DNA of 14,751 nucleotides, taken from Smittium mucronatum. Its lineage: Eukaryota > Kickxellomycota > Harpellomycetes > Harpellales > Legeriomycetaceae. A program made the position numbers and the translations under genes. Positions 8,764 to 14,751 of this stretch are shown piece after piece (position 1 is the first letter of the stretch; each line of letters begins with the position of its first letter). The stretch spans positions 6,334 to 21,084 of the forward strand of contig LSSL01001840.1 in assembly GCA_001953115.1 (NCBI GenBank). The letters run 5' to 3'. The notes under the pieces are model-generated. The model was given only the letters and a program-made list of their open reading frames with translations, was not told the DNA's origin and did not search any database.

Positions 8764-8863
8764 TTTTTTCCCAATTTGGAATGATCACCATTTTATAATT
8801 TATAAATTTATTGGATAAATAAAAGTTGGGATTTCAAAAAGTTGTTTCTATTGGTGAAATATG
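8764..8863 (-). repeat. Dispersed repeat family, copy 3 (inverted)
   Basis: Its reverse complement follows copy 1 in order: ACCAATAGAAA, then TTTATTTATCCAATAAATTTATAA, then TTCCAAATTGGGAAA. It is more diverged than copies 1 and 2 are from each other but keeps the same block order and spacing, which argues for common descent rather than shared AT bias. Confidence 0.5.
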
Positions 8864-9288
8864 AGAACATTTCAATAAACAATGTGGTATTCATTATTCA
8901 AGAGCAAACTTAAAATACGAATTCCTAATTTGATATCAACTAGAATATATACAATATTATATTAAGTAAAAAAAAAGTCTAATCTCAGAAATAATCCCTC
9001 ATAAACACCAGAGAATTAAGAAAAATAGCTTATGGTTAATTATTAGCCCTATTCAATACAGTCAGATATAATAATCAGCTTGTTATTAATTGAAGCTTCA
9101 TGGTTTCCCCACCAGATTTAAAAAAAGCTCCTCAATTACCTGATCGGGCTTTAAGCTTCTTTAGGTTAGTGATTTTTTACTTATAATAAAAAAAAACTTT
9201 AACGGTTATTCGAATTGATGCTAACAACATAACCATTTTTGATTTCTGTCAAAAAAATTATTTTCAGAATAAAACTCAGAGAATATTT

Positions 9289-9390
9289 TTGGAACGATAC
9301 CCCATTGAAATCTAATCAACCGTGCCTTTTATTCTATCCCGTTAAGTGATGCTAAGCAACCATCTATTTGAGGAAGTGCTAGGAGGGAGT
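9289..9390 (+). pseudogene. Possible U6-like and 5S rRNA-like fragments
   Basis: TTGGAACGATAC at 9289-9300 is identical to a conserved stretch of eukaryotic U6 snRNA, but the U6 sequence that should follow is absent. About 50 bases on, GCTAAGC (9351-9357) then, after 17 bases, AGTGCTAGGAGGG (9375-9387) resembles the 5S rRNA internal promoter layout (GTTAAGC, a 16-base gap, AGTACTTGGATGGG). Neither is an intact gene. They could be retroposed fragments, a 5S-derived SINE head, or coincidence. Confidence 0.25.
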
Positions 9391-9447
9391 TAAGTATCAA
9401 TTCATATATTGAGTCACATTCCCCTAAACTCACATTTTTTCACATAA

Positions 9448-9458
9448 GGGGGGAGGGG
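9448..9458 (+). other. G-rich purine tract (copy 2)
   Basis: GGGGGGAGGGG matches the tract at 4564-4575 and, unlike that one, is followed by about 300 bases of GC-richer sequence, as a polypurine tract before an LTR would be. Confidence 0.35.
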
Positions 9459-9770
9459 TTGCAATAAGGCATTGTCTAGATATGACTATATTATTGTTTC
9501 TTACTTATTGTGACTAGAGCAAAAACGGCTTGAAGCCCTTCAGCTCGTGTAGTACAGACTAATTGTCGCACATTTAATAAATACACATACAATTGAATTA
9601 ATAACCAATCCCAAGATGGTATGTGTTGCGCACTGATGAGGCAAATGAAGAAAATAAATAAATTTTGTGACCCGAGTCACTAGACTTCCAAGTTACTGCT
9701 TTGTGTAGCGATCGAAATAAAAGCTTCTTCATCAGTTAGACAGCCCCCTGTGAAATATATTGAAATTTAA
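9459..9770 (+). other. GC-richer island, possible solo-LTR remnant
   Basis: This stretch directly follows the G-tract and contrasts with the surrounding AT-rich DNA. It contains AATAAATAC near 9578 and several small dyads: GGCTTGAAGCC at about 9525-9535, GTGAC-CCGA-GTCAC near 9668-9681, and CTGATGA near 9632 complementary to TCATCAG near 9731. I cannot define TG...CA ends or a target duplication, and no coding sequence is present. An LTR is the simplest hypothesis given the purine tract, but unproven. Confidence 0.25.
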
Positions 9771-11136
9771 CCCCAAAAAAAACAAATCCAATAAACGACT
9801 TATTAGTGCCACTAAGTGTATTTAATGCGAAAGGGGGCCAAGTCCCATAATTCGGGATTTCATGCTATATTCAACTTGTAAAAAATGAGGCATTAACAAC
9901 GCTAATGCATTTTATTAGTTAGGCTATAATTTCTTTTCAAATAAATCCGATAAAAAAAACAATAAACAAAAATATTAACAATAGTACGGACTTGTCAAAT
10001 GGAATCCCATCAACTTATCATATACACATTATTGGTAGAAAATCCAAATAAAATTAAAGGGTACGTGTACTGCCTAATTTTCACATTTAAATGAGAGGTC
10101 CTGGGAATGTATTGCTGCAATTTAAATTGGTAATAGTGCAATCAGTCACTATCTTAGCTTAGAACCTGATAAATATCATACAGCGATTTAGATTTCAGGT
10201 TTATCGATTAATCTCTTCAGGGATGGTAGTACAAAAATAGCATTCAATATTCGGTCAATATACACATTTTATATAAAAACTATATATCTTTTGGTTCATT
10301 CTAATTATAATCAAGTAAAAATCAATAGATTTCACAAATAGGGGCTGGTTTATTTTTGGCTGAAAAAAGGGTTTAATCGGGACTGGCTGATAATGATTAA
10401 CCATTTTCAATATCAGAAATCTCTATTTTAATATTTGGTTTTAGTAGGATTCTTTTTTGCAACAGAGCCATTTTTTTCCATACCTACTTTTTACCAGCAA
10501 ATGAACATCCGAGGCCGATTTGATCTACTATTAATTTCCTTCAGAGATTACACCATTTCAATAGAACTGTTCTTGGAAAATAAATCATTTACATATTTTT
10601 TGTGAAATAATTTGATCTATCAAGAATACTGAAAAAAAACTAGCAATGATTTTTCCACACTGACATACTAAATCGCTCTTTTATTTCCAAGCCAGTATTG
10701 GCATTGTCTTGACTAATAGATTGAGTAATGGTAATATTATTGGAATAGATTACCTAAAATGCCAATAAAAAAACCTTCACATCTCAACAAATAGTAGCAC
10801 TTATAGCGCATTATGCGATAGGATCCTTATCCCTCTCTGGTCCCAAAATTTTATCTAATTCCTATTTGTGGACCTTAAAATTTTCCATTCGTTGATAATA
10901 AACATATACCCAATTATTAATTTAAAATGTTATTAAAATGTTTTTATTGACTGAAAAATTATGGCTATTTTCGTACAGCAGGCCCCGAATGAGTTAACAC
11001 TAGGTGGACTGAATTCTCATACGGTTTTATGACCAACAATAATGCTATTTAAATCTAAGCCTTGTATCGCTTAAATCCTACTGGTATTCTCGTATAATTG
11101 GAAAATGTAATCCTTCAAACTGTGACAAATCGTATT

Positions 11137-11166
11137 AAGTTGACCCCCCTGAAAGTTGACACTTTC
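11137..11166. repeat. AAGTTGAC direct repeat with dyad, possible transposon end
   Basis: AAGTTGAC occurs at 11137-11144 and again at 11153-11160, separated by CCCCCTGA. The second copy sits in a dyad GAAAGT-TGAC-ACTTTC (11151-11166). The dense GC-containing motif in AT-rich DNA is reminiscent of transposon terminal repeats, but no partner end was found in the window. Confidence 0.35.
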
Positions 11167-11659
11167 CGGAACCAAAAGAATTTTTAATTCACAGTTACCA
11201 AAATAACATTTTCTATTTGGTGTTATATAAAACTAATCCAATTACAAAGGAGAATAAAAAAATAAATGTGTATATTGACTTATAACTGAATACCATTTTT
11301 GCATTGCAGGTTTTTTGAAAGGGTTAATGAAATTACCGATTCGCTATAAAAAGCTATATTACCCAATCCAACGATAGGAAACCGTCACTTTTGGTACAAA
11401 ACTTCGGCCTCATTGAGTGACTTCAATTAGGAATATACAGTGGTTAATAGCATTTTCATTTTGTTGTATATTTTTGCTATACCGTATCTAGAAATAAAAC
11501 TTTTATGTCGCACAAATACAACATGGATTTATCCTCCGGTCCATTAAGATTCGATTCCTGGCACATAATTATCAATAATAATTTCCCTATAAAATGTAGC
11601 TTCAGCTTGTTCATCCAATACCCTGCAATAAAAAAAATATCAAAAACAAGTCATGTTTT

Positions 11660-11677
11660 GAATTTGAATTTGAATTT
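11660..11677 (+). repeat. Tandem GAATTT, three units
   Basis: Three perfect GAATTT units in a row. Simple sequence with no evident function. Confidence 0.6.
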
Positions 11678-12612
11678 TTGAAATCGACCTGTACAATATT
11701 AGGATTTTTACAGCGTGTGAATAAAACTTTTTACCACTAGTTTTTTTTTATCGTTTAAACAGTTTAGCCTGTCAATCAGGATGTTGTAAAATAACTCATT
11801 ACCAGATTCCTATTTGAAGCAGAATCCAGGATAAAAAAAATCACTAAACCATTGGTTCGACCCCATTATAAGCTTGTATTTCTCTTTGAGCCATTTTATT
11901 ATTATAAAACTGTGATCCCGAGATATGAAGCTGCCAGAATCATGTTCGATCTGAACTAATTACAAAATGTTTTATAGTAAATTTAATTGTTACATTAAGT
12001 CCATTTTCACTTTTCCCACCAAATTTGACGATCATAATTCCGTAAATATATTTCATATATGACTCAAATCTAAAATCATACTAAAAGTGATAAAAATCAT
12101 ATCTAAACCCTTAATCCAATGCAATCAATTTAACGATTAATCAGTTTTCTTTTGGAGTAACTCCGTTAACACATTTACAAAATTAGCGATTACACAAATA
12201 GTGACCCAATACATCCCTGGGTCCTAATAGGAGTAAATCCTCAGTTAGGCTTAGAGACCGCTACAAGCTAATATATCTAAAGTGTCCAATAAATTAAATT
12301 ATGCAATCACTTAACAGCCAATATATGTGTCTATTTTTCTATATATTAGATAATATAATAAAGGATTTTATTGCCTCAGTTAACACATATCCATTCTCCA
12401 AATTGCATCAAGCCAGGAAAAAAGAGAAAATTAGAAATTTAAAACTCAAATGTTTGATTTTGGCAAACAAATAAAAGCCTCCAATACTTGCTATAATAAC
12501 CCTCAATTAGCTTACGCATTTCTCAGCATTGCCTTTTTTATTGGTTATTTGATAGTTTTAAAAAAAGCTCTTTTTTTCCTTGAGAGCACAGTTTTTTTAG
12601 CTTTTGAATCGT

Positions 12613-12645
12613 CCACCTATTATTTTTGATAAATTACATAGGTGG
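12613..12645. promoter_or_regulatory. Dyad upstream of the LDH gene
   Basis: CCACCTAT (12613-12620) and ATAGGTGG (12638-12645) form a perfect 8-bp inverted repeat with a 17-base AT-rich spacer. It lies about 145 bases before the TATA box and 208 before the ATG of the LDH gene, a position suitable for an activator or repressor site. The function is inferred from position and symmetry only. Confidence 0.35.
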
Positions 12646-12788
12646 TTCCCAAATTTTTGAAGAATAGGGATGATCATTTACGATGTTTAGGTGTCTTACA
12701 CATGAGGGCAAATGATAGAGAATGAAAAACCTTATTTGTGCAGAACTTAGATTTAACACTTGTTAGGTAATACCTTTTTCTAGGATAA

Positions 12789-12796
12789 TATATAAG
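12789..12796 (+). promoter_or_regulatory. TATA box of the LDH gene
   Basis: TATATAAG lies 64 bases before the ATG, a typical TATA position for a fungal gene with a short leader. The sequence between them is relatively GC-balanced, so the match is more meaningful than elsewhere in the window. Confidence 0.55.
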
Positions 12797-12852
12797 AAGG
12801 ATGAAGTCCGCAGACGGATTCCTCAGAATTTCGAACAATTATCTTTGACATC

Positions 12853-13794
12853 ATGGCTTCAAACTTTGTAAAAAGACTAGGAAATATGAGCCTCACCCAG
12901 AGGGTTTCAATAATCGGTGGTGGAGGTAATGTTGGTGCTGCCATTGCCTATTCTCTTGTCGTCATGCAAGAACCAGTAGAAATTCTCCTTGTAGATGTAT
13001 CCAAGAAAATGGCTGAGGGACAAGCCTTGGATATTAGGGATGCTGCTCACTTGTCACCAACCCAGTGCAGATCTGGTGAGTTCGCAGAGGTAGGTGATTC
13101 TGATGTCATTGTTGTTACTGCTGGTGCTCGCCAAAGCCCTGGTGAACCTAGATCCAATTTGATTGACAGAAACTACAAAATTCTTAAGTCAATCGTTGAG
13201 CAAATCCAGCCCATCAAGCCCACTGCAACTTTGCTCATGGTCACCAACCCAGTAGATATCCTTACATCAATTGCCCAAAAGCTTTCCGGTTTACCCAAAG
13301 CTCAGGTTATTGGGTCTGGTACATTCTTAGATTCTGGTCGTTTGAGAAACTACTTGTCTCGCAAACTAAATGTGAATTCTCAATCCATCCAGGCTAGTAT
13401 GTACGGAGAACATGGTGACACGCAATTTGTTGGGTGGTCAGTAGCTACTATTGCTGGTGCTCCTATGCTTAACAACCCTCAAATGGCTAATGCTAACTTG
13501 AAGGAAATCGAAGATACTATTGCTCATCAAGCTTATGATATTATTGATGCCAAGGGATCCACCTATTACGGTATCGGATACCATGTTGCTACCCTCGTTA
13601 AGTGTATCCTAGAAAATGGTCGCAGAGTATATCCCATCTGTACTTATGTCGACGAATACAATACTTATCTTTCATACCCAGCCATTCTCGGTTCAGGTGG
13701 ATCTTCCCCAATCCACTTCAATCTTTCTGATGAGGAGAAAACTAAGCTAAAAATATGTGCCGATAGTACTAAAGCAATTGCCGATAAGTATTAA
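12853..13794 (+). CDS. ldh: L-lactate dehydrogenase (NAD-dependent)
   Basis: This encodes 313 residues, the usual length of the family, and interconverts pyruvate and L-lactate with NADH, letting the cell regenerate NAD when respiration is limiting. The Rossmann fold starts at IIGGGGNVGAA (20-30), with Asp48 as the NAD ribose ligand. Gln94 in GARQSPGEPR occupies the specificity position (Gln for lactate, Arg for malate), so this is LDH rather than malate dehydrogenase. Arg100 is the loop arginine, TNPVD (131-135) the active-site Asn region, Asp160 and Arg163 (GTFLDSGRLR) the proton-relay and substrate residues, His187 in GEHGDT the catalytic base, and Thr237 the second pocket residue. No targeting peptide is evident, so it should be cytosolic. 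The segment around 130-165 resembles Rhizopus-type fungal LDH. The ATG at 12853 has a strong context (A at -3, G at +4); Met12 is a weaker alternative. The gene is richer in GC than its flanks, consistent with high expression. The stop codon is at 13792-13794. Confidence 0.95.
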   Translation: MASNFVKRLGNMSLTQRVSIIGGGGNVGAAIAYSLVVMQEPVEILLVDVSKKMAEGQALDIRDAAHLSPTQCRSGEFAEVGDSDVIVVTAGARQSPGEPRSNLIDRNYKILKSIVEQIQPIKPTATLLMVTNPVDILTSIAQKLSGLPKAQVIGSGTFLDSGRLRNYLSRKLNVNSQSIQASMYGEHGDTQFVGWSVATIAGAPMLNNPQMANANLKEIEDTIAHQAYDIIDAKGSTYYGIGYHVATLVKCILENGRRVYPICTYVDEYNTYLSYPAILGSGGSSPIHFNLSDEEKTKLKICADSTKAIADKY

Positions 13795-14010
13795 TAATTT
13801 TTCGAATTGAAAATGTTAATTGCTTAGTATTATTGTGGTGGCGCTATGCTCTACCTATACCTATCTTTCAGTCTTTTCACTTTACGTATAAATATCCGTA
13901 GATACACTTGCAAATAAACTTGTAATTCCCTATTTATTTTTTCGATTTAAATTTTGATTTGCGGCCTTTTTTTTTCATGGACACAGATATTACAGAACCA
14001 TTTCCTTTAA
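13795..14010. other. 3' region of the LDH gene
   Basis: AT-rich DNA with AATAAA at 13913-13918, 119 bases after the stop, the likely poly(A) signal. Nothing coding is seen. The T-rich stretch from about 13935 leads into the decayed tandem units that follow. Confidence 0.5.
13913..13918 (+). promoter_or_regulatory. Poly(A) signal of the LDH gene
   Basis: AATAAA inside CAAATAAACTTGTAATTCCC, a normal distance after the LDH stop. Confidence 0.5.
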
Positions 14011-14359
14011 TTTTTTGAATTGAATCATTCAATAAAACTGCAAATTTTAATATCAAAAAAATTGTTTCTATTCACATTTTTCGTATTATCGTTACTAATT
14101 CAGCTGCCAAAAGCAGTCCATTTAGCATTAGAGAGCTGTATATTATATACAGGCTATCTATACTAAGTGTTTATCGATCACCCAACGCTCTTAAATACAA
14201 AAATGGCTCTCTCTCTCTCTCTCCTTTAGATTTTTTTATTTGAATTAGCCAATAAAATTGCTGAATTCTATTACCAAAAAAAGTTTATTTCCATTTCCAT
14301 TTTTTATATTATCGACACTAAGCCAGCTATTTTTTTATTTTTTTTTTGAATTAGCCAAT
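14011..14359 (+). repeat. Decayed tandem units of about 106-110 bp
   Basis: The clearest pair is 14011-14107 and 14231-14327, which share in order a T-run, GAATT, CAATAAAA(C/T)TG, (A/C)CAAAAAAA, TT(T/C)(C/A)ATT and TATTATCG(T/A)(T/C)ACTAA blocks ending near CAGCT. The motif GAATTAGCCAAT at 14242-14253 recurs exactly at 14348-14359, 106 bases later, after another T-run. The distance between the first pair is 220 bases, about two units, and the DNA between (about 14121-14230) keeps weak matches such as TTAGC, GCTG and TTATCGA. This suggests four units with the last cut short at the retrotransposon junction. Confidence 0.5.
14207..14222 (+). repeat. (CT)8 microsatellite
   Basis: Eight CT units inside the degraded tandem region. 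Simple repeat, probably of no specific function. Confidence 0.8.
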
Positions 14360-14751
14360 CCGAGCCGATCTGGGGATAAAATCCGTCTTCTTAAAAACCA
14401 GCACTGCTCGAGAGCGAGCATATCACAAATGGCCAACTCTAAAAACTTGGATCGCCGACCTCATTAAGTCCCCCATCAAGGCCAGAATGGCCACCTGGGT
14501 GACCGGCAGTGCAAGATGGATAAAAAAATTTTGTGTTCAAAATTCAAAAGGTGAAACCACCATCACCATAGTCGACAGGAAAAATAAAAATAACCGTTCT
14601 AAAATCCACCAGTGGACGGTGGACCGAAAAATCTTCGGAAAAGGAAACTGGATGAATCTTCAACTGCTGTACCCTGACCTGAAACTTGGCCTCCAGGACA
14701 TCGGGAAAATGCGGATGGGGACCTTCCGGACCGTCCAGCGACTATCAAATA
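14355..14751 (+). mobile_element. Non-LTR retrotransposon ORF2 C-terminal fragment (5' truncated, cut by window end)
   Basis: One frame stays open for 132 codons from just after a TAG (14352-14354) to the window end, with no Met needed at the start. The composition changes abruptly to GC-richer, coding-like sequence at about 14358-14360. The protein contains TARERAYHKWPTLKTWI and later KMRMGTFRTVQRL, the latter resembling the (L/I)R(T/M)GxFxTxxRL motif that opens the zinc-binding segment after the polymerase domain in many retroelement proteins. No YxDD catalytic motif is present, so the copy lacks its polymerase core, as 5'-truncated LINE insertions do. The insertion interrupts the last unit of the tandem array, right after GAATTAGCCAAT. 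The family call is from remembered motif style and is tentative; the open frame and sharp junction are directly visible. Confidence 0.6.

Larger units (their letters stand above)
6018..9288. other. Long AT-rich non-coding region with repeat copies
   Basis: I find no gene. The first 160 bases still belong to the GC-richer island (tail of the probable retroelement relic, ending in a T-rich run near 6185-6205). The rest is AT-rich and carries a hairpin at 6569-6589, a palindrome at 7522-7543, a 9-base tandem repeat at 7382-7404, and dispersed repeat copies at 7839-7982, 8508-8571 and 8764-8863. A 13-base inverted match TTTAAGGTTCCTA also links 8135-8147 with 6291-6303. The 88-residue frame at 6845-7111 (minus) is composed of AT-driven residues and is not credible as a gene. 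Confidence 0.55.
9771..12600. other. AT-rich non-coding region
   Basis: No gene is recognisable on either strand. Open frames are short; the longest noticed (10501-10605, 34 codons) has no recognisable features. Points of structure are the AAGTTGAC direct repeat at 11137-11160, the GAATTT triplet at 11660-11677, a box-B-like GGTTCGACCCC at 11854-11864, and a small hairpin GACCCA/TGGGTC near 12204-12224. Confidence 0.5.

Noticed and set aside
9632..9737. Hammerhead-ribozyme-like CTGATGA followed by GAAGAAAA, with TCATCAG further on
   Set aside because: Stem II cannot form properly between CTGATGA and GAA, and no stem III with a cleavage triplet could be placed.
10501..10605. 34-codon frame starting MNIRGRFDLLL
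   Set aside because: Too short, no recognisable motif; expected by chance in this length of non-coding DNA.
6076..11151. CAGGGGGG near 6076 and CCCCCCTG near 11144 as terminal inverted repeats of one 5 kb transposon
   Set aside because: Only about eight bases match, flanks show no target duplication, and no transposase is found between them.
11552..11566. ATTCGATTCCTGGCA as the 3' part of a tRNA
   Set aside because: The T-arm does not pair in at least two positions and no matching D-arm or acceptor stem lies upstream.
14258..14467. 69-codon frame MLNSITKK... across the retrotransposon junction
   Set aside because: It crosses the composition junction in a frame different from the long open retroelement frame, so it is a shadow.

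Overview
The window looks like nuclear DNA from an AT-rich fungal genome. The evidence is three intron-free eukaryotic-style genes with A-rich start contexts, AATAAA signals behind their stop codons and no bacterial ribosome binding sites, a TPR protein with a mitochondrial-type N-terminus resembling yeast Mgr3, and a cytosolic L-lactate dehydrogenase that reads like the LDHs of zygomycete (Mucoromycota-type) fungi. An early-diverging fungus, for example a zygomycete or gut fungus, fits best; this placement is inference.

Layout, all recognised genes on the + strand: (1) 1-1188, non-coding, containing one copy (67-210) of a dispersed repeat and a second repeat block (371-435). (2) 1189-1908, a small secreted protein of unknown function. 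(3) 2477-3979, a membrane-anchored TPR protein, probably the Mgr3 adaptor of the mitochondrial i-AAA protease. (4) 3980-12852, almost 9 kb with no intact gene. It is strongly AT-rich and broken by short GC-richer islands: 4564-4617, 5680-6180 (hairpins plus a decayed RNase H-like fragment), 7522-7543 (a palindrome), 9289-9390 (U6-like and 5S-like fragments), 9448-9770 (G-tract followed by LTR-like sequence) and 11137-11170 (a possible transposon end). Two further copies of the dispersed repeat lie at 7839-7982 and 8764-8863, inverted relative to the first. I read this block as a graveyard of old transposable elements. (5) 12853-13797, L-lactate dehydrogenase with all family catalytic residues, its own TATA box and an upstream dyad. 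(6) About 14011-14359, a decayed array of roughly 106-110 bp units. It is cut at about 14358-14360 by GC-richer coding sequence that runs off the window end and looks like the C-terminal part of a non-LTR retrotransposon ORF2.

The genes do not form an operon or a recognisable cluster. The TPR protein acts in inner-membrane protein quality control and the LDH in cytosolic pyruvate/lactate balance. No complete new system is evident. The most notable items are the previously unannotated dispersed repeat family, the inverted shared ends at 4596 and 5938-5987, the adjacent U6-like and 5S-like fragments, and the retrotransposon junction at the right edge.
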